A DNA stretch of 64,000 bases from Rhodoplanes sp963724735. Lineage in GTDB: Bacteria; Pseudomonadota; Alphaproteobacteria; Rhizobiales; Xanthobacteraceae. This document shows, piece by piece, positions 28,455-38,194 of this stretch. The translations under genes and the position numbers were made by a program. The DNA lies in assembly GCA_963724735.1 (NCBI GenBank), contig CAVRVX010000026.1, forward strand, positions 52,097 to 116,096, written 5' to 3'. The stretch's first letter is position 1. Each line of letters begins with the position of its first letter. The notes beneath the pieces were generated by a model. It saw only the letters and a program-made list of their open reading frames with translations. It did no database searches and was not told the origin of the DNA.

Positions 28455-28785
28455 TCAGTACTCCTCCGCCAGCATGACCGTGAGGACACGCTCGGTAACG
28501 CTCTCGTCCGATGGGTCGGGCGAGCCGTACTTGAGATCGCGGTCGTAGCAATCGATCTTCCAGAAGACCTTCTTGCCCGCGTGCTCGAAGCTGCCGAAAT
28601 CGTGCTCGTAGTACGGATCATTGTCCGGAGTAAAGGCGTCGAACGTCTGTACGCGCTGCAGGATCCGCGATCTTCTCTTCCTCCGGCAGCTCGTCAATGC
28701 CCCGCGTGAGGTAGACGTCGCCGTTCCCGTTGAGGGTTGTCCGGAACGCATCGTTCAGCTCGCGAATTGTTGCTGTCGAACTCAT
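28455..28785 (-). pseudogene. DUF3768 domain protein, frameshifted
   Basis: The start at 28785 encodes ATIRELNDAFRTTL and YLTRGIDELPEEEK. After a one-base shift near 28,667 the second frame gives FDAFTPDNDPYYEHDFGSFE, FWKIDCYDRDLKYGSPDPSD and the terminal RVLTVMLAEEY. This is the whole DUF3768 signature, a small protein family common on rhizobial plasmids and islands with unknown function. Two related copies lie at 34.2 and 35.1 kb. Confidence 0.8.
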
Positions 28786-29689
28786 ACGCTTGTGATGTGA
28801 GCGGCTAATAATATCGACCAGTCATCGGAGCGGTCGCTCCGCCGACGCTCAAACGGTCGGGGCAGCCGACAAGCGCGCGGTCAAGGGGGAAAGCTTCCAC
28901 GGAAGCAAGAAAAGCAGCGCGAGCGCCGCGGCCCTTGACGGCGCGATTGCGGCTGCCACCCTGAAAAGAGCGGCGGAGCGACCGTTGCGAAATTCCAGCC
29001 GTTATCGGCGTCCGACATTCCAGCCGTCATTGGATTTCTGACGCGGTCACGAACGGCGCGCCTCACGGGGGCGCGCTTCGTCTTTTGTGGTTGCTGCGCG
29101 CCGGACTGCCACGGACGACGCATAACGTGACGACCGCGGCGGACTATCGGACGCGAGCGTGAACTGGAGCGAGTGTACGATAGCCCGACGCTGGTGTTCG
29201 TTATGCGGGGGAGCGTGATCAGTAGGAAACGACTGGTGGTTCAGACGGCGAAGCCGGCCGCATGGTCGTTTCCTTCCGCTGGGAGTACCGTCTCACGTCG
29301 CGCGGCCAACGAGGGACTGCGCCCTTCAGGGGGCAGTCCCGAGGCAAGGTACGGAGTACCGTCTCACCACGTACGTGCAACGAGGGCCTGCGCCCTTTAG
29401 GGCGGCAGGCCCGAGGCAAGGGCTCTCACACTCACCACGCGGCCCCGGCCCGCCCGCGCAAGCGGAAGGAAAGAAAGAAAAGAAAAACAAGACAAACAGA
29501 AATATGTCGCGGCCGGAAACCGCGCAGGCGGCTTAGCCGAACCTATTGAATTTCAAGAATTATTAGCCTCACTCCTGTGCCTACAGGGTGTGGTTACGGT
29601 AGGCATAGGCGTAGGCACAGGCGTAGGCACACCCGTAACCACAGCCTCAAGAAGTGAATAACCGCCCTTATTTTGATGGGGGAGTGGGT
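28786..29689. other. Non-coding stretch with hairpin repeats
   Basis: No gene supported over about 900 bases. It contains the tandem hairpin units at 29282-29421 and, at about 29,588-29,644, five hexamers of TAGGC(A/G) type enclosed by an inverted repeat (GTGTGGTTACGG / CCGTAACCACAG). Confidence 0.5.
29282..29421. repeat. Two tandem hairpin-forming units
   Basis: Units at 29282-29349 and 29353-29421 both start GGAGTACCGTCTCAC, share CAACGAGGG and end CCGAGGCAAGG. Each holds a strong stem-loop: GGGACTGC with GCAGTCCC in the first, GGCCTGC with GCAGGCC in the second. The stems differ in sequence but are compensated, which suggests the structure is conserved. Confidence 0.6.
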
Positions 29690-30395
29690 GAGAGGGACAT
29701 AGAGGCAGAACGTCGGTCAGAGCGGGGCAGCATGCAGGTGAGAAAGTGAGGCGAAGATATATGGTCGCGCAGGGTAGGCGCGTCGCTGGAAGACGCGGAT
29801 TTGTTGTTGAGTCCTCAGAAGAGAGCGAGATTGTTCGGTATGCAGGGAGGGATGAAACCAGTGGCGGTCGATCAAGTCGGCGAACTACTCGTAGGGCTGC
29901 AGCGCTGAATTGAGCGCGCGCGACAGTACTCGAAGAAGCGCGCGCGAAGCCTCGCGTTGGTAGCACACACTGTCCGAAGTCAGAGCAGGTAGGCGGTGTT
30001 CATCGTGGGCGCGCGCAGCGCACAGGGCCTGGCGGCCTTCGAGCGACAGGTTCTCCCGGCGCGAGAGCAGCGTGTACTTCTGGCGGTTGAAGTACTCGCG
30101 AACCTGCCGCAAGCGCCGGTCGCACCAGCCCCCCGCGCCAGCCCACAGCCCCGCACCGTGAGCGCCGATCAGGCGCACGTCACACGTCCGACGCGCCAAA
30201 CACCCCGCGTACCGCGCTGCGCCCGAGCCTGCGATGTTCCTCCGCAGACGCCGCTGTCGCTTGATGAATGCGCCATCCACTCCGGTGCCAAACTCCAACA
30301 CCCTGCGAAATGCCTGAAAGCCAATATCCACGGCGCTTTCTGCGTGTCCACCCCATCAAATCACTCAGACGACTGCCCGAAGACCTTTTTTAATT
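29690..30395 (-). mobile_element. ISL3-family remnant A
   Basis: Matches both ends of the ISL3 copies at 31,959 and 38,195 but lacks about 600 internal bases; the translated remnant jumps from CDRRLRQVRE to QKYTLLSRRENL. The right end at about 30,390-30,395 (GGTCTTCGGG on the minus strand) abuts the VirD4-like frame and truncates it. Many point differences show it is the oldest copy. Confidence 0.75.
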
Positions 30396-31592
30396 TCCTC
30401 GCAGCTCAGGAGCGCCTGGCGCGAGCGTCGCCGCGCTGAAGGGAGCCGATGGCGTGCCGTCGATCATGAGCTTGAGGTAAATCCGGTAGTTCGGGAGCTG
30501 CAGGAAATCCGCGTGCGCAAACTTTTCATGGAATTCGCGGACAAGGTACGGCGCGTCTTCCGCGCCGACGCGGAATGACACGATGGAGCCGACATTGCCC
30601 AGGACGGCGTGGCGCACGTCGGGCTCCAGCTGGTGCATGTATTGGTGCGCGATCGTGAAGCCGACGCGGTACTTCCGCAGCTCCGAGAGCATGCCTGCCA
30701 TGGCGAGCGTCGTGAAGCTCTGGAACTCGTCGATGTAGACGAAGAAGTCGCGGCGCTGTGCTTCTGGCATGTCTGCACGGCTATACGCGGCAAGTCCGAT
30801 AGCGGTGACGAGCAAGCCGCCAAGCAGTGAAGAGCTGTCCTCGCCGATCCTGCCTTTCGCCAAGTTGACCAAAAGCACCTGCCCTTTATCCATGATGTGT
30901 CGGATGTGGAGGTCCTTCTCCGGCGCGGTCAATATCCTGTTCAGCATGGGATCGGCGAGGAACGCGCCGACCTTGTTTTGGATCGGTGCCGTGCCGTCGG
31001 CGCGGTAGCCGAACGAGAACTGGTCGAACTCGTGCAAGAGGAATGTGCGGACGGTTTCGTTGCGGAGCGACTTCCCGACGCTCCTGCGGAACTCCTTGTC
31101 GGAGAAAATGCGCAGCACTTCGTGGAGGGTGGCATCGGGCTGCTCCAGGAGCGCCATGAGCACGTTGCGCAAAATGTGCTCCATGCGCACGCCCCATGCC
31201 TCCGGCCACATTTTCTTGAAGACATCCATCATGCCCGAGGCGGCGAGCGCGATGCGATCCTCCCTCACATGGCGCAGCGGATTGTAGCCGTACGGTTGGC
31301 CCGGATCCGTCGCGTCCAGATAGATGACGTCTTGCCGTCCCGATGCAGGGACTCGCGCCGCGATGCGCGCCACGAGATCGCCGTGCGGGTCGATCAGGGC
31401 GAAGCCGTGCCCGCGCTCCAAGTCTTGGAGCGCCATGTTCTCCAAGAGCGTCGATTTTCCCGTGCCGGTCTTGCCGATGAGGTACATGTGCAAGAGCCGG
31501 TCTTCGTCCTTGATGCCGAAGACGCGCTCGTCGCTGCGAAAATCGACGCGGGCGAACCGCGTGACATGATCTGCGCCCATACAGGCGCGCAT
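30390..31592 (-). CDS. VirD4/TraG-like DNA-translocating ATPase, C-terminally truncated
   Basis: A HerA/VirD4-type motor as used in conjugation or type IV secretion. Walker A is GKTGTGKSTLL, followed by ALIDPHGDLV; Walker B is FFVYIDEFQSF; then the arginine-rich RKYRVGFTIAHQY. The pattern DDVT-like FARVDFRSDERVFGI at the start and LVNLAKGRIGEDSSSLLG matches a single-subunit type found in many CPR and island genomes. ATG 31580 is a likelier start than 31592. The C-terminus (after LMIDGTPSAPFSAATLAP) is replaced by the end of ISL3 remnant A. No other conjugation gene is visible nearby. Confidence 0.75.
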   Translation of the reverse strand: MRACMGADHVTRFARVDFRSDERVFGIKDEDRLLHMYLIGKTGTGKSTLLENMALQDLERGHGFALIDPHGDLVARIAARVPASGRQDVIYLDATDPGQPYGYNPLRHVREDRIALAASGMMDVFKKMWPEAWGVRMEHILRNVLMALLEQPDATLHEVLRIFSDKEFRRSVGKSLRNETVRTFLLHEFDQFSFGYRADGTAPIQNKVGAFLADPMLNRILTAPEKDLHIRHIMDKGQVLLVNLAKGRIGEDSSSLLGGLLVTAIGLAAYSRADMPEAQRRDFFVYIDEFQSFTTLAMAGMLSELRKYRVGFTIAHQYMHQLEPDVRHAVLGNVGSIVSFRVGAEDAPYLVREFHEKFAHADFLQLPNYRIYLKLMIDGTPSAPFSAATLAPGAPELRGN

Positions 31593-31958
31593 CTTCCTCC
31601 GCGCCGGTCGTGCGGGCGAGAGGGGAGTTTTGCCGTAAAGAATTCATCAACCAGATGTGAAGCACGTCATACCCAATCGCTTGCCGATAGGCGCATACTG
31701 CAAAAGACCAAATGTGTCGGGAGGCAGCCATGCGCCTTCTTTCAGAAGTTCGGGTACCGTTCGAACATATCGGGAGCCGCGTCGCCAACACCGGAGGCAT
31801 CGTTCGCGCGTCGGGGTGGCATATCTGCTCTTTGCCCTGATGTTCCTCAGCATGGTCGGCGATGTATTCCTGCTGATTGTGCGCGCATATTCCTGATCAC
31901 CGTGAAAAGCGCGGCAGGTGCCGCTCCCGGTCGGATGTGTTGCAGGCCGAGTAAAAGA
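31593..31958. other. Region with at most a tiny membrane-protein frame
   Basis: No secure gene. A plus-strand frame ending at 31896 finishes with AYLLFALMFLSMVGDVFLLI, a convincing transmembrane helix, but its upstream part is arginine-rich and lacks a clear start. Confidence 0.35.
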
Positions 31959-33359
31959 GGGTCTTCGGGAAGTCGTGTGGGTGATTTGATGGGGTGGACA
32001 TGGCAGAAAGCGCTGTGGATATTGGCTTTCAGGCATTTCGCAGGGTGTTGGAGTTTGGCATCCGGAGTGGATGGCGGATTCATCGAAGCGACAGCGGCGT
32101 CTGTCGGATGGATATTCATTCGCAGGCTTTCGGGCGCAAGCAGCGGTACGCGGGGTGTTTGGTGCGCCGGACGTTGTGATCGTGCGCCTTGATCGGCGCT
32201 CAAAAAAACGGTTTGCGGGTGCTGTGGGCTGGCGCAGAAGGGCTGGTACGACCGGCGCTTGCGGCAGGTTCGCGACCTGCCGAGTGCGGGGTTTCGGGTT
32301 GTCCTGGAACTGGAGGTGCGGCGCGTCGACTGCCGTCGTTGTGGCAGCGTGAAACGCGAGCGCCTGGATTTTCTGGCGGACAACGCGCATTTCACCAAGC
32401 GCTTTGCGTACTATGTCGGCCGCCGCTGCCAGCAGGCATCGATCCGCGATGTCGCCCGCGACCTCAAGCTTGACTGGGACACGGTCAAGACGCTGGAGCA
32501 ACAATACATGCGGGCCCAGCTCAGACGTGCCGGCACGCCCGCCCCGCAAGCGATCGGCATCGACGAGATCGCGGTCCGCAAAGGCCACAGCTACCGCATC
32601 GTGGTCAGCGACCTCGTTCGCAAGCGGCCGATCTGGTTCGGCGGCACGGATCGCTCCGAGGCCAGCATGGCGGCGTTCTATAACTGGCTGGGGCGCAAGA
32701 AGAGCCGCAAAATCAGGCTCGCCGTGATGGACATGTGGAGGCCGTTCCGCACCGTTGCGCAAGCGCGAGTACCGCAAGCGGCGATCCTGTTCGACAAGTT
32801 CCACGTCATGCGCCACCTGGGCGAGGCGCTCGATGCCGTGCGCAAGAGCGAATATGCCCGGCTCTCCGGCAAGGACCGCCGTTACATCAAGGGCCAGAAG
32901 TACACGCTGCTCTCGCGCCGGGAGAACCTGACGCTCGAAGGCCGCCAGGCCCTGAAGACGCTGCTGCGCGCCAACAAACGATTGAACACCGCCTACCTGC
33001 TCAAGGAGTTCCTTCGGACAGTTGTGGGGCTACCAACGCGAGGGCTTCGCGCGGCGCTTCTTCGAGAACTGGCGCGCGGCGCTCAAATGGCAGCGCTTGC
33101 AGCCCTACGAGAAGTTCGCCGACATGATCGACCGCCACTGGGATGGCATCGCCGCCTACTGCAAACCGGAAAACAAGGTCTCGCTCGGCTTCGTCGAAGG
33201 ACTCAACAACAAAATCCGCGTCTTCCAGCGACGCGCCTACGGCCTGCGCGACCAAGAATATCTTCGCCTCAAGGTTCTCACCTGCATGCTGCCGCCGCTC
33301 TGACCGACGTTCTGCCGCTATGATCCCGCAAAATCACCCACTCGATTCCCTGAAGACCC
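31959..33359 (+). mobile_element. ISL3-family insertion sequence, copy B
   Basis: A 1,401-base element with imperfect ends GGGTCTTCGGGAAGTCG and, inverted, GGGTCTTCAGGGAATCG. Flanked by the perfect 8-base duplication GTAAAAGA (31951-31958 and 33360-33367), diagnostic of ISL3. Confidence 0.9.
32259..33323 (+). pseudogene. ISL3 transposase, copy B, frameshifted
   Basis: Encodes VDCRRCGSVKRERLDFLADN, IGIDEIAVRKGHSYRIVVSD, the catalytic Asp in LAVMDMWRPF and FDKFHVMRHLGEALD. One extra T near 33,009 (compared with copy C) shifts the frame, so the C-terminal catalytic region VEGLNNKIRVFQRRAYG continues in the frame ending at 33303. The N-terminal zinc-binding part upstream of 32,259 is also shifted. 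Confidence 0.85.
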
Positions 33360-33753
33360 GTAAAAGAAAATGCCCCGGCGAGCGCTCTAGCGGCCGGGGC
33401 GGTTTGGCAGATGACTTCCAAGAAAGAATATACGTATCGCATAGGCGCAAGCGTGCTCAATTCATATAAGGTCGTACAGCTTTGGTCCTGACTCGCAAGA
33501 ATTGGCTCACGGGCTAGCTGTTCCGGTCGAAGTTTGCCAATTTGGCATATCCTCCCTCCTCCCTTCGGTCGCCGATCGGCGGCATCATTCCCGCAGACAT
33601 TGTTCTTTCTGTTCTTTCGCTCGGTTCGCATGTCGGGGCCGGTAGCGCGACGGAGAGCATTTCAAAGCGCAACGAAATGCTTGCGCATCCGTCTCGCTAA
33701 CCGGTCTCGAACAGCTCTTTAACGCGGCAGTGATCTCCGCCTCGCGAGCGGGT

Positions 33754-33771
33754 GCCCGAAATAGTTCGGGC
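33754..33771 (+). promoter_or_regulatory. Leader hairpin upstream of Cys-rich gene
   Basis: GCCCGAA (33754-33760), loop ATAG, TTCGGGC (33765-33771) forms a perfect seven-base stem 21 bases before the ATG at 33793. It could be a leader structure or the terminator of something upstream. The preceding 33,368-33,753 holds no gene I can support. Confidence 0.4.
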
Positions 33772-33792
33772 TTCCGTAGCGAGGAGGAGAGA

Positions 33793-34035
33793 ATGACCTC
33801 GATTACTTTGAGTGCCAAAGCCGCCAAGCTGATGAAGCTCTGCGCGGCCGAAGGGTTTACCCGTCTCGACGATCTGCTTTCCGCTTCGATCTGCGACAGC
33901 GTATGTCCGGCCATCTGCATGACGGAGGGCTGCGACTACACGACGGAGATGGAGCCCGACCAAGAGGAAGGCTACTGCGAGGCCTGCGGCGGCAACACCG
34001 TCGTCTCGGCCCTCGTGCTCGCCGGCATCATTTGA
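33793..34035 (+). CDS. Conserved cysteine-rich small protein
   Basis: An 80-residue protein with GAGGAGGAGAG directly before ATG 33793. Its C-terminal half carries CPAICMTEGCDYTTEMEPD then EEGYCEACGGNTV, a probable metal site. Proteins of this pattern recur on rhizobial plasmids and islands. First of three closely packed small genes; function unknown. Confidence 0.75.
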   Translation: MTSITLSAKAAKLMKLCAAEGFTRLDDLLSASICDSVCPAICMTEGCDYTTEMEPDQEEGYCEACGGNTVVSALVLAGII

Positions 34036-34048
34036 GGGAGGGCGGGCA

Positions 34049-34201
34049 ATGCTCTTTCGCAACTTCTACCGGTGCGCCACATGCGGCTGCGAATGGACCG
34101 ACGTGTGGCCCGCGCAATGTGACGATGATTGTCCGCTCTGCGGCGCGCGTCACATGTCGCCGTACAAGAGCGAAGATGCCGAGGAGAGCGACGATGAGTA
34201 A
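34049..34201 (+). CDS. Short zinc-ribbon protein
   Basis: Fifty residues: MLFRNFYRCATCGCEWTDVW, then QCDDDCPLCGARHMSPYKSE. Two CxxC-type pairs (CATC, CPLC) indicate a rubredoxin-like zinc ribbon. Its stop overlaps the next gene's ATG (34194) by eight bases, and it starts 13 bases after the preceding stop, so the three genes look like one operon. Confidence 0.65.
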   Translation: MLFRNFYRCATCGCEWTDVWPAQCDDDCPLCGARHMSPYKSEDAEESDDE

Positions 34202-34510
34202 GATCGCTCTTCTCAACGATGCGTTCCGGACGACCCTATCGGGTGGCTCGGTCTTGCTGTCCGCGGGAGTCAATGAACTCCCGGATATGGTGAAGGCGGC
34301 TGCGATCCGGAAGGTCGTCAGCTTCGATGAGTTCAACGAGGACAACGATCCATACGGCGAGCACGACTTCGGCAGCTTCGAGCTCTGCAATCGCCGGTTC
34401 TTCTGGAAAATCGATACTACGACCGCGCAATGGAGCACGGGAGCGAGGACCCGGCCGACCCGGACCAAACAACTCGCGTCATGACCATCATGCTCGCCTC
34501 CGAGTACTGA
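34194..34510 (+). pseudogene. DUF3768 domain protein, frameshifted
   Basis: Starts SKIALLNDAFRTTLSGGSVL and continues FDEFNEDNDPYGEHDFGSFE with FFWKID. A missing base near 34,416 shifts the frame; the other frame gives YYDRAMEHGSEDPADP and ends RVMTIMLASEY, exactly as in other DUF3768 proteins. Third gene of the small operon. Confidence 0.8.
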
Positions 34511-34530
34511 CATGCGCCGCCGAGCGACTC

Positions 34531-34553
34531 AAAGCCCCCTTCGGGGGGCTTTT
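34531..34553 (+). terminator. Rho-independent terminator
   Basis: AAAGCCCCC-TTC-GGGGGGCTTTT, a six-base GC stem with a T-rich tail, 20 bases after the DUF3768 stop. A near-identical terminator lies at 35267-35288. Confidence 0.85.
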
Positions 34554-34709
34554 CTTGTCCTAAACTTCAACAGGCAGTTGCGAAATCTTGCTGTTGCACC
34601 CTATAATGCAGCAATGCCAAAAAGTGCCAAGGGGAGGCACAAGTCTCCAGTAGGTCCATACGTACCCGACACCGGCCGAACCCGAGAGTTTATGCTTAAT
34701 CTATAAGGA

Positions 34710-35132
34710 ATGGGGGCCGACGCACTAAATGCCTATTTGCCTGAACAGGACAAAGGCTCTACCTACTCGATTGTAGACCATCCGCACCTTCTATCGCCCG
34801 CGATGCGCCCGCTTTTTGAAGCTTTCCGTAAGGCGATACTCGCACTTGATCCGTGCGTGACTGAAGAGTTTTTCAAACCCTATGTGGCCTACAAGGCAGA
34901 AACAAACTTTGTAGACGTTGTGCCGCAGGCGAAAAGGCTGCGACTGTCGCTCAATATGCGCTTCCCGGAAATTAGCGATCCGAAAGGATTGTGTAGAGAT
35001 GTATCAAGCATTGGCCATTATGGGAACGGCGATGTTGAAGTCGCCCTATCTACGCTGGATGAACTGCCATACGTCATTGGATTAGTACGGCAATCGCTTG
35101 AGCTACAACTCGGAAACGGCGGAGGGACCTGA
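34710..35132 (+). CDS. DUF5655 domain protein
   Basis: A 140-residue protein whose central part matches DUF5655: FFKPYVAYKAETNFVDVVPQ, AKRLRLSLNMRFPEI, DPKGLCRDVSSIG and DVEVALSTLDELPYVIGLV. DUF5655 is usually a C-terminal domain of larger, often restriction-linked proteins, so this may be a fragment or a free-standing version. AAGGA precedes the ATG closely. Composition is lower in GC than the neighbours. Confidence 0.65.
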   Translation: MGADALNAYLPEQDKGSTYSIVDHPHLLSPAMRPLFEAFRKAILALDPCVTEEFFKPYVAYKAETNFVDVVPQAKRLRLSLNMRFPEISDPKGLCRDVSSIGHYGNGDVEVALSTLDELPYVIGLVRQSLELQLGNGGGT

Positions 35133-35133
35133 T

Positions 35134-35240
35134 CCACACCGGCCAACGAGAAATGCGGATCGATCTTCTGGAAGATCGAAGATCCCGCCGACCCCGAGCA
35201 GACGACCCGCGTCCTGACCATCATGCTCGCGTACGAGTGC
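35134..35240 (+). pseudogene. DUF3768 C-terminal remnant
   Basis: Translates as CGSIFWKIE, DPADPEQTTRVLTIMLAYEC, the end of a DUF3768 protein with an internal deletion of the usual YYDR segment. It is followed by the same terminator as the copy at 34.2 kb, showing that gene end and terminator were duplicated together. Confidence 0.65.
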
Positions 35241-35266
35241 TGGCAGCACCCATCGAGCGACCACTC

Positions 35267-35288
35267 AAGCCCCCTTCGGGGGGCTTTT
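35267..35288 (+). terminator. Rho-independent terminator
   Basis: AAGCCCCC-TTC-GGGGGGCTTTT, repeating the terminator at 34531 with the same flanking context GAGCGAC. Confidence 0.85.
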
Positions 35289-35400
35289 CTTGTTGAACAA
35301 ATGGGCGGTGGCTGTGCTAAGATATTGACAATGAATAGTAAAAAGAGCGACCTGACGTCGGAAGGTCCTCGCCCTACGGGTCCGCGAAAAAGAAGAAGCA

Positions 35401-35940
35401 TGGCAAAACTTTCGCTCGCAAAACTCGAACGTCATCTTTACTCGGCCGCCGACCGACTCCGACAAGAGGGGCTCGATGCAGCGACGTACAAGGACTACAT
35501 CTTCGGACTGCTTTTCCTGAAGCGCTGCTCCGACGTTTTCGAGGCGGAGCGCGAGAAGCTCATCGAGGAAAAAATCGCGAAGGGCATGTCGCGCGGGAAA
35601 GTTGAGGAGAAGTATGGGGAGGACCCGAACTATTACGACACCTTCTTCGTCCCGGAACGCGCGCGCTGGGCTTACCTCGAAAGCAAGCTCGGCGACGCAC
35701 GCGAGCCCTACGGCAAGGTGCTCGAGAAAGCGCTCGGAGCGATGAGCGAGTTCGAACGAAGCCCTCGAGCATGTCCTGGATCACATCAGCTTCATGCGAG
35801 AGCAGGCGGGAAAGCGTGTCGTCTCGGACGAATTCTTGCAAGGATCCTCGTACGGCACTTCGCCCGATACCCTCTGCGGAATGAAGACTTTCAGTTCTCC
35901 GATCGGCAGCCAGAAATCGTCTCTTGCTCTTCGCGCTTGA
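35401..35940 (+). pseudogene. Type I restriction-modification methyltransferase (HsdM) N-terminal fragment
   Basis: ATG 35401 starts LAKLERHLYSAADRLRQ, TYKDYIFGLLFLKRCSDVFE and YYDTFFVPERARWAYLESK, the HsdM_N helical domain. After a shift near 35,755 the other frame gives ALEHVLDHISFMREQ and FARYPLRNEDFQFSD. The homology stops about 35,930, before any SAM or NPPF catalytic motif. No activity is possible. It pairs with an HsdR tail at 39.8 kb. Confidence 0.75.
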
Positions 35941-36134
35941 TCACGGTGTAGGCGAGATAGCTCGGTTGAACGCTTGCCATTCCAGTGTCCTTCCTTGTGA
36001 TGGGGCAGGAGCGGTTGCTTGGGAACCTCGAAAAATTGCCAGCGCCCACCACCAACGACGCCGACGGGCAGAACGTCTGCGAATCCAAAAGAGAGCGAAC
36101 CCGAATCATTTCACGGCAATTAGGTGGCAGTCTG

Positions 36135-36497
36135 ATGGGAGACAGGAACTTTTCGAGGTTCCCTGTTGGTGCAGTGGTGGTAATGATCGCTCTTGGAGTT
36201 ATCCAAGCGTTTCGTTCCGATATATCAGAATCAACGGCTTATTTTTTTAGCGCGGCAGTGTTTCATGTCTTCTTTGTGATTGTCGTCTTGATCGGAGCGA
36301 GCTTGCTCTATGCTCTGCGGACCGCCAAACGACAAGTCTATGCCGCCTTCGAGGTGATATTCGGCATTGTTGCGGCCACATATGCGGCCAATGAATTATA
36401 CCATGGGATGGCTGGTGGCGGAACAAAAGCATTGTTTGCTGCTGTTGGGGGCGTTTACATAATCATTCGAGGCTTCGATAATTGGCACTCCGAGTAG
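36135..36497 (+). CDS. Hypothetical four-helix membrane protein
   Basis: About 120 residues from ATG 36135 (frame open to 35985). Hydrophobic blocks: VGAVVVMIALGVIQAF, SAAVFHVFFVIVVLIGASLL, FEVIFGIVAATYAANELY and ALFAAVGGVYIIIRGF. No family recognised. GC is lower than in core genes. The 36,498-36,785 stretch after it holds no supported gene. Confidence 0.5.
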   Translation: MGDRNFSRFPVGAVVVMIALGVIQAFRSDISESTAYFFSAAVFHVFFVIVVLIGASLLYALRTAKRQVYAAFEVIFGIVAATYAANELYHGMAGGGTKALFAAVGGVYIIIRGFDNWHSE

Positions 36498-36785
36498 TCC
36501 TTCTCTTTCATCTCGTTCTTCATCGCAAGGTGCAATAAACAAGGCCATTTACTGCATTTTTTTGAGGCGACAGCGGAGTTTGTCAGCGTCATCTTGCTAA
36601 GTGCCTTTAATTCCAATTCGGCGATCTTTGAGAAACACAAGCGGAAGCTTTCAGAGGGCATGCACAGTCAGAAGTTGAGCTTTGAAAGGGCGACCTTCGG
36701 CACGTGTAAAACAACTGTAGAGTATTTCGGTAAGCAGACGCGGGGACTTCTTTCTGAAGATGGAAAGGGTGCCGAGGATGCCTGA

Positions 36786-37864
36786 TTTCTGACGCGAGGT
36801 GCAACACCCCCGCCGATTTGGTATCGGCAGGATCGAGACCTCAGGGAGTGTTGCCATGCGCGGTTATTCACATTTGTCAGATGACGAAAGAGAACAGATT
36901 GGTTTGTTGAAGGTCCTGGGCCATTCGATCGGCGCCATCGCTCGGGCGCTCCGCCGTCCGAAGTCGACGATCTCGCGCGAACTGTCGCGCAATCGGCTGC
37001 CCAGCGGGCGCTACTCGCCGCTTCACGCCGCCGGAGCTTATCAATTGCGCAGGCGGCGTGAAGCGTTGATCGAGAAAGATCGAGCCTTGCGCAGCTTCGT
37101 CTCGACCGCCTCGCCGAAGGGTGGACGCCCGAGCAAATTGCAGGCTGGCTGAAAGCCGGAAACGAACGCCGTCTGCGGGCCGTGGGCTGCGAGACGATCT
37201 ACGCCTTCATCTACCGCGCCGCCCAAAAGGCCGAGCAGCTGTGGCGTTATCTCACCCGACGTCACAAACGCCGCCGCCCGCGTCGATCGAGGCCTTCGCG
37301 AGATACCATAAAGGATCGCGTCTCCATCCATGAACGGCCGGAAAATATCGACGCCAGAACCGAGGCTGGTCATTGGGAGGGCGACCTCATCATCTGCAAG
37401 CGCACACGGCCCGTGCTCGTTCTCTATGAGCGCAAATCCCGCGTCACGCTCGCAGCGAGGCTCGTCGGAAAAACCGCCGCCGAAACCATTTCGGTCATGC
37501 TGGCGGTGTTCGCCCGCATCGAACCCACGCTGCGCAAGTCCATTACTCTTGACAATGATACCGCCTTCGCCCAGCACGTCTCCTTAAGACCATGTGCGCC
37601 ATGACCACTTGGTTCTGTGACGCCTACGCGTCGTGGCAGAAGGGCGGAGTTGAAAACGCCAACGGCCGATTACGACGCTGGCTGCCGCGTCAGATCGACA
37701 TTGACAAAGTGTCCGACGAAGAAATCCAGGATATCATCCTCACCGCCAATCTCACGCCGAGAAAATGCCTCGGTTTCAAGACGCCATTCCAGGCAATCCT
37801 CAAAGAGCTTGGCAAAGACGTCCAAATACAGTTTTCATAAACCCGTTGCACCTCGCTCCAGAAA
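36786..37864 (+). mobile_element. IS30-family insertion sequence
   Basis: Ends are inverted repeats: TTTCTGACGCGAGGTGCAAC on the left and TTTCTGGAGCGAGGTGCAAC (complement) on the right. No clear flanking duplication is seen; IS30 elements make only 2-3 base duplications. Confidence 0.8.
36856..37840 (+). pseudogene. IS30 family transposase, two frameshifts
   Basis: N-terminal HTH: YSHLSDDEREQIGLLKVLGH, IARALRRPKSTISRELSRN. After a shift near 37,110: GWTPEQIAGWLKAG, catalytic Asp in GHWEGDLIICK and second Asp in TLDNDTAFAQH. After another shift near 37,585: WQKGGVENANGRLRRWLP with the catalytic Glu, ending TPFQAILKELGKDVQIQFS. All DDE residues are present once frames are joined. Confidence 0.85.
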
Positions 37865-38194
37865 CCACGATGCAAGGGCGCTATGCTTGAGCCTGTTTTC
37901 CGATCCGTCTCTATCTTTGCCCCAAGCTCTTGGGATCCAAAAAAATTGCCGGAGTACTCGCGAGAACAAACAAGATGCGCAATGACTGGGGTGGGCACGG
38001 TGGCATCGTCGGCGAACATGAAGCTAGGGTACTGAAACGAGGCGCTCCTCTCAGAGGTTGAGAACCTTCGCGATGCATTTGCAGACCTGTGGGCTGAGAC
38101 ACAGTTGATCCAATGCCGTCGTTGCCAACCCCGGCGCGGACTTTTCGAAAATGAGATAGCGATCCTAATGGGGAGCCACAGCGAATTTATCAAA

